A DNA stretch of 64,000 bases from Pectobacterium punjabense (GTDB taxonomy: Bacteria; Pseudomonadota; Gammaproteobacteria; Enterobacterales; Enterobacteriaceae): assembly GCF_012427845.1 (NCBI RefSeq), contig NZ_CP038498.1, forward strand, positions 4,216,001-4,280,000. The letters are read 5' to 3'. The position numbers and the translations under genes were made by a program. Below, piece after piece: positions 45,001-54,544 of the stretch (its first letter is position 1; each line of letters starts with the position of its first letter). Below the pieces are notes generated by a model. It had not been told where the DNA came from and did no database searches. It saw only the letters and a list, made by a program, of their open reading frames with translations.

Positions 45001-45237
45001 GTGATTATTCCCTGGCAACAGCTCGATCCAGAAACGCTGGATAACATCATCGAATCTTTCGTGCTGCGTGAAGGCACCGATTATGGCGAGCAGGAACGTT
45101 CGCTGGCGCAGAAAGTAGAAGATATCCGTAGTCAGCTCCAATCTGGCGAGGTCGTTTTGGTGTGGTCTGAGTTGCATGAGACGCTAAATATTATGCCACG
45201 CGGGCAGCTCAATGCAGGTGGACATGCTCCTTATTGA
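45001..45237 (+). CDS. yheU: YheU family protein
   Basis: This 78-residue acidic protein of the UPF0270 family starts at a GTG directly after the yheT stop. [20 protein letters not shown] and [16 protein letters not shown] are conserved in E. coli YheU. Function is unknown; coupling to yheT is likely. Confidence 0.93.
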   Translation: MIIPWQQLDPETLDNIIESFVLREGTDYGEQERSLAQKVEDIRSQLQSGEVVLVWSELHETLNIMPRGQLNAGGHAPY

Positions 45238-45361
45238 GCATGGTGAAAGACGTGAAAGAACGCGCCAAACATGCTAACAATGGGAACCATTACGTCATTT
45301 TTGAGAATGTGCGCAGGCTTTCAGCCTATGCGCGCATCGCGATCACGGAGTCACGCGCCTT

Positions 45362-46231
45362 ATGTCACATCAGCATCCGATTATTGCGGTTACTGGTTCC
45401 AGCGGAGCGGGAACCACGACAACCAGCTTGGCCTTTCGTAAGATTTTCCAGCAGTTCGATCTACGTGCAGCCCAGTTAGAAGGCGATAGCTTTCACCGCT
45501 ATACCCGCCCGGAAATGGACATGGCGATCCGCAAAGCGCGTGATTTAGGGCGCCACATCAGCTATTTCGGCCCAGAAGCGAATGATTTCAGCCTGCTAGA
45601 ACAATCGTTTATCGAATATGGTCGACATGGTCGCGGCCAGACGCGTAAATACCTCCACACCTACGATGAAGCGATTCCCTATAATCAGGTTCCCGGGACA
45701 TTCACACCGTGGGAACCCATGCCGGAACCTACCGATATCCTGTTCTACGAAGGGCTGCATGGTGGTGTGGTCACCGAACAAAATGATGTGGCACAGCATG
45801 TCGATTTGCTCGTCGGCGTAGTACCGATCGTCAACCTGGAGTGGATTCAAAAGCTGATTCGTGACGTCAATGAACGCGGTCATTCGCGTGAAGCGGTGAT
45901 GGATTCTGTCGTCCGCTCCATGGAAGACTACATCACCTATATCACGCCGCAGTTTTCTCGTACGCACATCAACTTCCAGCGCGTACCCACCGTGGACACC
46001 TCTAACCCGTTTGCCGCCAAGTCAATTCCTTCACTGGACGAAAGCTTCGTCGTCATTCACTTTCAGGGGTTGGATAATATTGATTATCCCTATCTGCTCG
46101 CCATGTTGCAGGGGTCGTTTATCTCCCACATCAATACGTTAGTCGTTCCCGGCGGGAAAATGGGGCTAGCGATGGAGCTCATCATGGCACCGCTGGTACA
46201 GCGGTTAATCGAAGGGAAAACGATAGAATAA
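45362..46231 (+). CDS. prkB: Phosphoribulokinase-like protein PrkB
   Basis: PrkB is a P-loop kinase of the phosphoribulokinase/uridine kinase group. The 289-residue protein has Walker A GSSGAGTTTTS, the substrate segment LEGDSFHRYTRPEM and FYEGLHGGVV. The true substrate in non-photosynthetic enterobacteria is not established, and no Calvin-cycle partners are nearby. The yheU-prkB gap of 124 bp has no clear element. Confidence 0.93.
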   Translation: MSHQHPIIAVTGSSGAGTTTTSLAFRKIFQQFDLRAAQLEGDSFHRYTRPEMDMAIRKARDLGRHISYFGPEANDFSLLEQSFIEYGRHGRGQTRKYLHTYDEAIPYNQVPGTFTPWEPMPEPTDILFYEGLHGGVVTEQNDVAQHVDLLVGVVPIVNLEWIQKLIRDVNERGHSREAVMDSVVRSMEDYITYITPQFSRTHINFQRVPTVDTSNPFAAKSIPSLDESFVVIHFQGLDNIDYPYLLAMLQGSFISHINTLVVPGGKMGLAMELIMAPLVQRLIEGKTIE

Positions 46232-46245
46232 GCATCAAGATACAC

Positions 46246-46287
46246 GGGGAGACCACAGGGATGAGGCCTCCCTACGGGAACCTCCCC
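46246..46287. repeat. Intergenic hairpin between prkB and yhfA
   Basis: GGGGAG...CTCCCC encloses a second pair AGGG...CCCT, giving a GC-rich two-part hairpin between the two convergent genes. There is no T-tract, so it is not a classical terminator. Confidence 0.45.
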
Positions 46288-46344
46288 CTATGTTTCCCCT
46301 AATAACAGGCTTAAGTGACCAGAATGAGTACCCAGAGAAAGGGA

Positions 46345-46752
46345 TTATTCCAGCACTCTAATTTCGTGACTGTGCGTCACCTCGACGGCTTTGCCCAGCA
46401 TCAATGCCACAGAGCAGTATTTTTCCGCTGACAGGGCAACAGCTCGCTCGACGGCTTTATCGGTCAGCCCTTTTCCCGTCACGGTAAAATGTAGATTGAT
46501 ATGGGTAAATAAGCGCGGCGCTTCAGAGCGGCGCTCCGAGGTTAATTTCACCTCACAATCCGCCACGTCATTGCGACCTTTTTGCAGAATCGACACCACA
46601 TCAATCGCGCTGCATCCCCCTACGGACATCAACACCATTTCCATCGGACTGGGCGCTTTATCGCCGGAATTACCGTCCATCAATACCTGATGCCCTGATG
46701 CGGATTCGCCCAAAAACGTTAAGCCTTCAACCCATTTTACCCGAGCCTGCAT
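46345..46752 (-). CDS. yhfA: OsmC family protein YhfA
   Basis: This 135-residue protein belongs to the OsmC/Ohr superfamily of cysteine-dependent peroxidases. The two family cysteines are visible in VGGCSAIDVVSILQ and KYCSVALMLGK. E. coli YhfA has no defined role. It is divergent from crp. Confidence 0.94.
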   Translation of the reverse strand: MQARVKWVEGLTFLGESASGHQVLMDGNSGDKAPSPMEMVLMSVGGCSAIDVVSILQKGRNDVADCEVKLTSERRSEAPRLFTHINLHFTVTGKGLTDKAVERAVALSAEKYCSVALMLGKAVEVTHSHEIRVLE

Positions 46753-47129
46753 GATGCCTCTCCACTAAAAATTTTTTGAAAATTTATACCGTTACTGTAC
46801 AAAAACCAGCGTTAATCAGAGCTTTGTCATGCTGAAGCGAGACAACACAAGACACATCCTTAAAGCTGTGTTAAAACGAAAATAGAATAGACCTTTTCTG
46901 GACAAAGCCAGAAACGAAGAAGATGATGATGACGTAGCCAGACATACCCAGCCACGTTTACGGTGCGGCAAGGCAGCAACCGGAAAATCAAGGGTACAGT
47001 GGTTCCAGTATATTCCCTGACGTCATTCTGACTAGACTGAATTTTATTTTTTTAGCAGTTAAACACGCCGTACAGGGAACTCTGACCCCTGTAATTTGCG
47101 CAGTGAATTACAACAGAGGATGATAGCGA
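46753..47129 (+). promoter_or_regulatory. crp promoter and long leader
   Basis: This 377-bp gap holds the crp promoter. The best candidate is TTAAAG (46859-46864) and TAGAAT (46882-46887) with a 17-bp spacer, about 240 bp before crp. The long untranslated leader resembles the situation in E. coli, where Crp and divergent transcripts regulate crp. I did not find a convincing Crp site. A ribosome-binding site (AGAGGATGA) lies before the ATG at 47130. Confidence 0.5.
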
Positions 47130-47762
47130 ATGGTTCTCGGCAAACCGCAGACAGACCCAACTCTCGAATGGTTCCTTTCCCATTGTCATATCCACAAGTA
47201 TCCATCGAAGAGCACGCTGATTCACCAAGGTGAAAAAGCAGAAACGCTTTACTACATCGTGAAAGGCTCTGTCGCAGTGCTAATCAAAGATGAAGAAGGC
47301 AAGGAAATGATTCTTTCCTACCTCAATCAGGGCGATTTTATTGGTGAGCTCGGCCTGTTTGAAGAAGGTCAGGAACGCAGCGCCTGGGTTCGGGCAAAAA
47401 CCGCCTGTGAAGTGGCTGAAATTTCCTATAAAAAATTCCGCCAGCTCATCCAGGTTAACCCGGATATCCTCATGCGCTTGTCTGCGCAAATGGCAAGCAG
47501 ACTTCAGGTTACCTCTGAGAAAGTCGGCAACCTCGCCTTCCTTGATGTGACCGGCCGTATCGCCCAAACATTACTCAACCTGGCCAAACAACCTGATGCC
47601 ATGACGCATCCAGATGGCATGCAAATTAAAATTACCCGTCAGGAAATTGGGCAAATCGTTGGCTGCTCGCGTGAAACCGTGGGCCGCATTCTGAAAATGT
47701 TAGAAGACCAGAACCTGATCTCTGCGCACGGTAAAACGATTGTCGTTTACGGCACTCGCTAA
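47130..47762 (+). CDS. crp: cAMP receptor protein Crp
   Basis: Crp is the cAMP-dependent global regulator of carbon metabolism; in pectinolytic enterobacteria it activates pectate lyase genes. The 210-residue protein has the cAMP-binding domain ([20 protein letters not shown]), the dimer helix and the C-terminal HTH ([20 protein letters not shown]). It is nearly identical in length and sequence to E. coli Crp, so it should read the same TGTGA-N6-TCACA site. Confidence 0.99.
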   Translation: MVLGKPQTDPTLEWFLSHCHIHKYPSKSTLIHQGEKAETLYYIVKGSVAVLIKDEEGKEMILSYLNQGDFIGELGLFEEGQERSAWVRAKTACEVAEISYKKFRQLIQVNPDILMRLSAQMASRLQVTSEKVGNLAFLDVTGRIAQTLLNLAKQPDAMTHPDGMQIKITRQEIGQIVGCSRETVGRILKMLEDQNLISAHGKTIVVYGTR

Positions 47763-47786
47763 ATCCCTGTCGCTGTACCCTACCAA

Positions 47787-47823
47787 CAAAAAAGCGTGAA
47801 GCCTCTGCTTCACGCTTTTTTTA
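47787..47823 (+). terminator. Terminator after crp
   Basis: AAGCGTGAAGC and GCTTCACGCTT form a perfect stem around CTCT, flanked by A and T tracts, 25 bp past the crp stop. Confidence 0.92.
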
Positions 47824-47872
47824 TGGCGAGCTTCCTGCTCACCACCCTACGGGTCGTTGCTAACGCAACGCT

Positions 47873-47897
47873 GAAAAACGTTCCCTACGTTTTTTTA
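47873..47897 (-). terminator. Probable terminator after argD
   Basis: AAAACGT and ACGTTTT pair around TCCCT with T runs on either strand, 9 bp from the argD stop. The stem is AT-rich, so it is weaker than the crp terminator. Confidence 0.5.
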
Positions 47898-47905
47898 TGG
47901 CGTAA

Positions 47906-49252
<1,347 letters not shown>

Positions 49253-49828
49253 TTAAATTTTAAGGAAATTATCCAAAAGCTGATGCCCTTGCTGGCTGAG
49301 AATGCTCTCAGGATGAAACTGCACGCCTTCCAGCGGCAATGAGCGATGACGGACTCCCATAATCTCGTCACGCTTCCCTTCATATTCGCTCCAGGCGGTA
49401 ACCTCAAAGCAAACGGGTAGCGAAGCGGGATCAATGATGAGCGAATGATAGCGGGTAACCGTCAAAGGCTGGGCCAACCCGGTGAAAACACCCGTATTGT
49501 TGTGCACAATTGCTGAAGTTTTGCCATGCATCACTTGCCGCGCCCGCACCACCCGCGCGCCGAACGCCTGCCCCATCGCCTGATGGCCAAGACACACACC
49601 CAAAATAGGCAACTTATCAGCAAAGTGACGAATAGCCGCCAGTGAAATGCCCGCCTCGTCTGGCGTACAAGGGCCAGGAGAAATCACCAACCGCTCGGGC
49701 GCAAGCCGTTCAATCTCGCGCAGCGTCAGTTCATCATTACGCTTCACCACGACTTGTGCGCCAAGCTCACAAAAGTATTGATAAAGGTTGTAGGTAAAGG
49801 AGTCGTAGTTATCGATAATTAGCAGCAT
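49253..49828 (-). CDS. pabA: Aminodeoxychorismate synthase glutamine amidotransferase PabA
   Basis: PabA supplies ammonia to PabB for 4-amino-4-deoxychorismate, on the way to folate. The 191-residue class I amidotransferase has the oxyanion motif [11 protein letters not shown], nucleophile Cys79 in [11 protein letters not shown] and the catalytic His-x-Glu in VQFHPES. It lies upstream of argD with 120 bp between. The fic and yhfG genes found next in E. coli are missing. Confidence 0.96.
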   Translation of the reverse strand: MLLIIDNYDSFTYNLYQYFCELGAQVVVKRNDELTLREIERLAPERLVISPGPCTPDEAGISLAAIRHFADKLPILGVCLGHQAMGQAFGARVVRARQVMHGKTSAIVHNNTGVFTGLAQPLTVTRYHSLIIDPASLPVCFEVTAWSEYEGKRDEIMGVRHRSLPLEGVQFHPESILSQQGHQLLDNFLKI

Positions 49829-50104
49829 ATTGACTTAATGTTATGATAAATATTAGTTATTTAAATTAATCCTACTCTTGATATCCACAATAATACCCGA
49901 AAATTATGCCAATGAATTTTTCATAGACGCATGCAACACTGATTATTGTATCTGCGTATAGCTAGAAGCATGGCGAGAGGTCGATCTTAGTTGCATCCAG
50001 AGGCGTGTTAGAGGGCAGGAAGCAGAGATTCCGAGTTAAATGTGCAGAATCCCTACTTTAGCTAGATATTGATTAGATTAACGAGCGCGAGCTATTAACG
50101 ATAG

Positions 50105-50779
50105 CTAAGCATCATCCAAGATAAAAGTTATAGGTACCCGATAAAAACCATCAACAAAATCAGGTCGTAGTTCAGCAACTGAGGTATCTGGCTTTGCCCC
50201 ATATAGCTCGATTGCTTTATCTGTCAGGGTAGTCGTTGTTACCGCTTCTTTCGCATTCGACTGGAATACACCGATCGATGATAAATAATCCAAGGGAAAA
50301 TTAAACCGATAGACACCAAATTTATTTCCCTCCCTAATGATAATATCCATAGGATTCATCACCTTCTTTCCTTTTAAAGACAATTTAGGGATGTAGGTAA
50401 TGAACTCGACAGGTGCTTCATCTCTAATTTCGGCCCACGTTAAGTTGCAGCTCTCAGTCGCAGAAGCAAGCTTTCCTTTAGATTTGAAAGCATCAGAAAG
50501 GCATAAACCCACTTTGCTCCCGGTTAAAGGCTCCATCGTAGACTTACGGATAACGTTGATAATAACTTTTACAGCACTCTGTTGTGTTGATTTAACAGAA
50601 TTGCATTGACCTTTTTTAAATACAAACTTATCCAAGCGTTCATTAATATCATTTACGTTATTAATTAACACTGCATTTATTACTGTAAGTCGCTCGCCAG
50701 TTTCACTATTTACTCTATATGCCAAGCTACAAAGGCTGAATGCAACACCGGATAAAATAAAATCCCTTCTGCTAACCAT
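50105..50779 (-). CDS. Unknown protein with twin-arginine signal
   Basis: I do not recognise this 224-residue protein. Its N-terminus MVSRRDFILSGVAFSLCSLA has the twin-arginine consensus (SRRDF) and a hydrophobic segment, suggesting Tat export. The segment about 80-150 (PLTGSKVGLCLSDAFKSKGK ... VEFITYIPK) vaguely recalls the strand order of intradiol-dioxygenase-like folds, but the Tyr and His iron ligands of that family are not visible, so this is only a hint. It lies 12 bp after the ferredoxin gene in the same direction; the two look cotranscribed. The region is AT-rich. Confidence 0.75.
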   Translation of the reverse strand: MVSRRDFILSGVAFSLCSLAYRVNSETGERLTVINAVLINNVNDINERLDKFVFKKGQCNSVKSTQQSAVKVIINVIRKSTMEPLTGSKVGLCLSDAFKSKGKLASATESCNLTWAEIRDEAPVEFITYIPKLSLKGKKVMNPMDIIIREGNKFGVYRFNFPLDYLSSIGVFQSNAKEAVTTTTLTDKAIELYGAKPDTSVAELRPDFVDGFYRVPITFILDDA

Positions 50780-50791
50780 TATTCAACCCTC

Positions 50792-51088
50792 TTATTCAAC
50801 CAAGTCAGCTTCAGCATGAGACATTATTGTCATATCTGATGTAGGATATGTTGTACAAGATAATATAAATGTTCCTCTCTGAGTTCCATCAAGGAAAGAT
50901 TGATCGCTATCATCATAACTTCCAAAGATCACCCTACATGCACATGTAGAACACGCTCCAGCCCGGCAACTGTAGGGAAGATCTATTCCAGCTTCTTCAG
51001 CAGCATCAAGTATATATTTATCATCAGGACACATTATTTCTTGGGTGCCGCCGCTGCAACTCAAAATCCGTATCTTGTATGAAGCCAT
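50792..51088 (-). CDS. Plant-type [2Fe-2S] ferredoxin
   Basis: The 98-residue protein is a chloroplast/cyanobacterial-type ferredoxin. The cluster motif [12 protein letters not shown] followed by LSCTTYP gives CX4CX2C...C, and [17 protein letters not shown] and DQSFLD are near-identical to plant ferredoxins. It has no signal peptide and is unlike the Isc adrenodoxin-type Fdx or the NrfA/YfaE types. It precedes the Tat-signal protein by 12 bp. A ferredoxin-fused pectocin is excluded because no colicin domain follows. Its electron donor and acceptor are unknown. Confidence 0.88.
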   Translation of the reverse strand: MASYKIRILSCSGGTQEIMCPDDKYILDAAEEAGIDLPYSCRAGACSTCACRVIFGSYDDSDQSFLDGTQRGTFILSCTTYPTSDMTIMSHAEADLVE

Positions 51089-51217
51089 AACTCATACCAT
51101 CCTTTTAAATTTACTAATTGAATTTTTCCAATAAACACATTAAAAAAATTATGAAAATGAATATAAAAAATTAACAAGATTATTTTTTAAAATACAGTGA
51201 AAAAAATAATTTTAAAA

Positions 51218-51553
51218 TTAGAAATCACACATCGCAACGCCACCTTTACATTGTGCAAGACAACTCTGAAAGTTCGTACTTCCATAATCACCAGGCATAT
51301 CTAATAGGTATGAACATTCGGCTATACATCTATCGGTCAGGGATAGTGAATATTTTTCGTCGATAATCATTTCATTCGATTTTTTACTTTTAACAATACA
51401 CATCTTTTGATTTTGTGTTTGTATAAAACTGACTTTCCCATTAATAAGGTCAATAGGAAGGGGTTTATCATCTGAACTGATCGCTTTACCTGAAAATAAA
51501 ACAAACGACAAAATCAATGGGAATAATACCAACAAGGGAGGGGATTTTAACAT
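51218..51553 (-). CDS. Small secreted cysteine-rich protein, unknown
   Basis: This 111-residue protein has a clear Sec signal peptide (MLKSPPLLVLFPLILSFVLF, cleavage near GKAISS) and no lipobox. The mature part holds six cysteines, including CIAEC and CLAQC 17 residues apart, a twin CX3C motif that would form two disulfides bridging a helical hairpin. A ribosome-binding site is weak (AAAGGATTG). It lies 129 bp before the ferredoxin gene in the same direction. I do not recognise the family; an exported structural or inhibitor role is possible but only a guess. Confidence 0.7.
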   Translation of the reverse strand: MLKSPPLLVLFPLILSFVLFSGKAISSDDKPLPIDLINGKVSFIQTQNQKMCIVKSKKSNEMIIDEKYSLSLTDRCIAECSYLLDMPGDYGSTNFQSCLAQCKGGVAMCDF

Positions 51554-51779
51554 AACTCAATCCTTTAAAAGTATGCTAATTAATGTTTCTAATACTTGGT
51601 TTTTTATCTTCCAATAACCAAAATAATTTAGGCAAAAAATACATGCATTTATCGCAAAAATCCAATCAATACTAAAATAATTAGTAAAGAAATCAAGATC
51701 TTTTTCTTTTATCTATCACGTGCCATTTAAAAAATGGCACAAAACAATAACAAAAAAAGGAAAGGAAATAACAAAAAAA

Positions 51780-52031
51780 TCACACATCCGCATCTTTATT
51801 TACATAAACTGTAAAGCCATCTGGTTTTAAATCTGGATGATCAATTGAAATATCATTTATAACCTTACCCGTTAACGTATAAATTAAGTGCCCGGCAACA
51901 TGCCGACACTTTTCATACTCCTCCTGAGGCAAAGAGCTTTTCAGCACAACTAACTCTGCTTTGATTTGCTCGATAAGAACAATTGATTTTTCAATTAAAC
52001 TTTCTGCGATCTTTTTATCTGAGATGAACAT
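51780..52031 (-). CDS. Small helical protein, unknown
   Basis: This 83-residue protein starts MFISDKKIAESLIEKSIVLI and has a mostly helical, charged first 60 residues with a single Cys in EEYEKCRHVAGHL, then a short beta-like tail. There is no signal or membrane segment. It follows in the same direction as the three genes above, separated from the secreted protein by 226 AT-rich bp that hold no other reading frame. It may belong to the same cassette. Family and role are unknown to me. Confidence 0.6.
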   Translation of the reverse strand: MFISDKKIAESLIEKSIVLIEQIKAELVVLKSSLPQEEYEKCRHVAGHLIYTLTGKVINDISIDHPDLKPDGFTVYVNKDADV

Positions 52032-52530
52032 TTTACGATCCTAGTAGCGTGTCTGAAAATGGCTTTCATGCATCCTAATAATGCTACCTTTCGTAAAATT
52101 AAGGGTCAATAAAAAAATAATTTGTCAACAAAAAAATATGTACGAAAAATATTTACACAGATAAACGCTAACAGCCTGTCAGCCACTTCCTTATGTTTAG
52201 TTTTTTTATCGCTTCACAGCAGAAGCAGAAATATTCAGAGGGACAGCGTCTCTACAAATAGAGGAAAACCAACCAGGTGTGTCTGCACTGAGCCAAAGTA
52301 TAAAGGTAGCACGATCATAATTACAAAGATAACAAATGATTTATTTCTGTAATAAATATCTTCATTAATAGGTAATATTTATTATTACCCCCTACAGAAA
52401 ACGATTTCTTTGAAACTATTGTTAACAAAATAAATAATAACCAAAAAACCCTCATGAATTAATTACGTTTTTTTAAGCTGGCAAGTTACCCCACGAAATT
52501 TATCTTTCTAATCAATATTTAATTTTAACT

Positions 52531-52546
52531 TTTGACGGCGATCACA
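52531..52546 (+). promoter_or_regulatory. Candidate Crp site before pelA
   Basis: TTTGA-N6-TCACA matches the TGTGA-N6-TCACA Crp consensus at 9 of 10 conserved bases. It lies about 340 bp before the pelA ATG and about 220 bp before the putative promoter, further than a classical class I site. Confidence 0.4.
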
Positions 52547-52781
52547 ATTGCTATCAAGTGAATAAAATCTAGATATGAAACAAGTAAAAATAAAGAAAAA
52601 AATTAAAATAAAAACACAACTAATTGATTTAAATGAATTTAAATAGAAATCAGTTTCTATCTAAAAGTAGTAAAAGAAAATCAAGTCAACGTTCCCCTGT
52701 TATTTAATTAATATATTTAACGCCCCATCTTGTATTGTTTATTTTTTCTGTTAACACTTAGCTCGGCTTTATAGACAAACC

Positions 52782-52804
52782 TTAATTTCATTTTTGTTGA
52801 AACA
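52782..52804 (+). promoter_or_regulatory. Conserved operator-like element before pelA
   Basis: TTTCATTTTTGTTGAAACA recurs before all three pel genes at 70-73 bp from the ATG and just downstream of the -10 region. The TGAAACA half and its position over the transcript start suggest KdgR, the pectinolysis repressor, although the other half does not fit the standard AAATGAAACA/TGTTTCATTT palindrome well. Confidence 0.45.
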
Positions 52805-52873
52805 GCCTTTTTTATTACACAGGGTGTGTAGTGATAAATACCCAGAAAAATTCTATGTCAAGGAGAGTACACA

Positions 52874-53998
52874 ATGAAATACCTACTGCCTTCTGCAGCC
52901 GCTGGGCTGTTACTGCTTGCAGCCCAACCAACAATGGCAGCAAATACGGGAGGTTATGCCACCACTGACGGCGGCGACGTTTCCGGTGCTGTGAAAAAAA
53001 CCGCACGCTCTCTGCAAGAGATCGTCGATATCATTGAGGCAGCGAAAAAAGACTCAAACGGTAAAGCAGTCAAGGGGGGAGCCTATCCGCTCGTGATTAC
53101 CTATAACGGTAATGAAGATGCACTGATCAAAGCCGCTGAAGCCAATATCTGTGGCCAATGGAGCAAAGATCCGCGCGGTGTAGAAATCAAAGAGTTCACC
53201 AAAGGGATCACCATCCTCGGTACCAATGGGTCTTCTGCCAACTTCGGCATCTGGGTGGTTAACTCTTCCAATGTTGTCGTACGTAATATGCGCTTCGGTT
53301 ATATGCCTGGTGGCGCAAAAGATGGCGACGCTATCCGTATTGATAACTCACCGAACGTTTGGATCGATCACAACGAGATCTTTGCGAAGAACTTTGAATG
53401 TGCCGGTACACCAGATAACGACACCACTTTTGAATCGGCTGTCGATATCAAGAAAGCATCAACCAACGTCACGGTGTCGTACAACTATATCCATGGCGTG
53501 AAAAAGGTGGGTTTGAGCGGTTCAAGCAACACGGATACAGGTCGTAATCTGACTTACCATCACAATATTTACAGCGATGTTAACTCACGTCTGCCGCTGC
53601 AACGTGGTGGTCAGGTACATGCTTATAATAACCTGTATGACGGTATCAAAAGTTCAGGCTTTAACGTCCGTCAGAAAGGGATTGCACTGATCGAAAGCAA
53701 CTGGTTCGAAAATGCACTCAACCCAGTAACTGCACGTAATGACGATTCCAACTTCGGTACTTGGGAGTTGCGTAACAACAACATTACCAGCCCGTCTGAT
53801 TTTGCTAAATACAAAATTACCTGGGGCAAACCATCCACACCGCACATCAATGCGGATGACTGGAAAAGCACTGGCAAATTCCCTGCCGTCCCGTATAGCT
53901 ATTCCCCTGTTTCCGCACAGTGCGTGAAGGATAAACTGGCGAACTATGCTGGCGTAGGTAAAAACCAGGCCGTACTGACAGCAGCCAACTGTAAATAA
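52874..53998 (+). CDS. pelA: Pectate lyase PelA (PL1)
   Basis: Secreted pectate lyases cleave polygalacturonate by calcium-dependent beta-elimination and macerate plant tissue. The 374-residue precursor has a 22-residue Sec signal (MKYLLPSAAAGLL...TMA) and a 352-residue parallel beta-helix. PL1 motifs include NVWIDHNEIF and the catalytic-arginine region SRLPLQRGGQVHAYNN; DGDAIRIDNS carries calcium-binding Asp. It is about the same size as PelB and PelC and clearly a tandem duplicate. Export across the outer membrane is by the type II (Out) system in this genus. Confidence 0.95.
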   Translation: MKYLLPSAAAGLLLLAAQPTMAANTGGYATTDGGDVSGAVKKTARSLQEIVDIIEAAKKDSNGKAVKGGAYPLVITYNGNEDALIKAAEANICGQWSKDPRGVEIKEFTKGITILGTNGSSANFGIWVVNSSNVVVRNMRFGYMPGGAKDGDAIRIDNSPNVWIDHNEIFAKNFECAGTPDNDTTFESAVDIKKASTNVTVSYNYIHGVKKVGLSGSSNTDTGRNLTYHHNIYSDVNSRLPLQRGGQVHAYNNLYDGIKSSGFNVRQKGIALIESNWFENALNPVTARNDDSNFGTWELRNNNITSPSDFAKYKITWGKPSTPHINADDWKSTGKFPAVPYSYSPVSAQCVKDKLANYAGVGKNQAVLTAANCK

Positions 53999-54039
53999 AC
54001 GCGTTAAGCTCGGCGTATTCACTCTGCGCCGGGTTCTTC

Positions 54040-54070
54040 ATGAGCGAGCGCAACGTGCTCGCTCATTTTT
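54040..54070 (+). terminator. Terminator after pelA
   Basis: ATGAGCGAGC and GCTCGCTCAT form a 10-bp stem followed by TTTT, 42 bp past the pelA stop. Confidence 0.9.
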
Positions 54071-54544
54071 CACAACACATAGTAGTTAATAATAATTATT
54101 TCTTAGCAAATTAAAATTCAATATAAAATCCATTCATGACAAAAACAAAACTGAATATCCCTGTGATATTATATTCTGACTTAAGATAAATTATTACGTT
54201 AATCGCAGCGATCGTCACAAAAAAAGTCGCGGCTTAAATCACATAGATAAAGAAACCAAGACACATTATCTATCCATTAAAAAAATAACTCACTGATTTA
54301 AAATTATTTTAATGGAATGTTGTTTCCTATAAATCAAAAACCATTCAATCATCAATATTACAAAATGTTTCCACCGTAATACATTTAACATTTCACCCTT
54401 GAAGTGTTGTTATTTTTTGACCACACTCCCCTTGGTTTTTCATCAAAATTGATATTCCTTTTTGTTGAAAAATATGTACCTGCTACATCGGGCATATGGA
54501 GCAATAAATGCCCATGAAAATTCTATTCTAAGGAGACAGTTATA
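54071..54544 (+). promoter_or_regulatory. pelB upstream region
   Basis: This AT-rich gap holds the pelB control region. A TTGACC (54417-54422) stands in the -35 position before the shared ACACT element, and a -10-like TCATCA lies 17 bp on. A half Crp site TCACA is at 54215-54219. No reading frame of note is present. Confidence 0.55.
54449..54472 (+). promoter_or_regulatory. Conserved operator-like element before pelB
   Basis: TTGATATTCCTTTTTGTTGA corresponds to the elements before pelA and pelC, at 72 bp from the pelB ATG, with the half GTTGAAAAA the least conserved of the three. Probable KdgR site by position. Confidence 0.4.

Larger units (their letters stand above)
52032..52873 (+). promoter_or_regulatory. 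pelA upstream region
   Basis: This 842-bp AT-rich gap has no credible gene. It contains a perfect inverted repeat GGTAATA/TATTACC (52371-52389), a Crp-like site (52531-52546), and the pelA promoter block around 52745-52770, where ACACT (52754-52758) aligns with the same element before pelB and pelC. The long spacing and many AT tracts are typical of pel control regions, where several regulators and H-NS bind. Confidence 0.6.

Noticed and set aside
46930..47040. Possible small RNA in the crp leader around GGTGCGGCAAGGCAGCAACC
   Set aside because: The stretch recalls a structured RNA loop, but it matches no RNA I can name and no promoter or terminator of its own is visible.
50792..51088. Pectocin M-type bacteriocin
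   Set aside because: Only the ferredoxin domain is present; the frame stops and no colicin M-like domain follows on the same strand.
52122..52352. 76-residue open frame between the small-gene cassette and pelA
   Set aside because: It starts with TTG, has no ribosome-binding site and has a composition like the surrounding AT-rich sequence.
53226..53501. Frames inside the pel genes repeated in pelA, pelB and pelC
   Set aside because: They are off-frame shadows conserved only because the lyases are duplicates.
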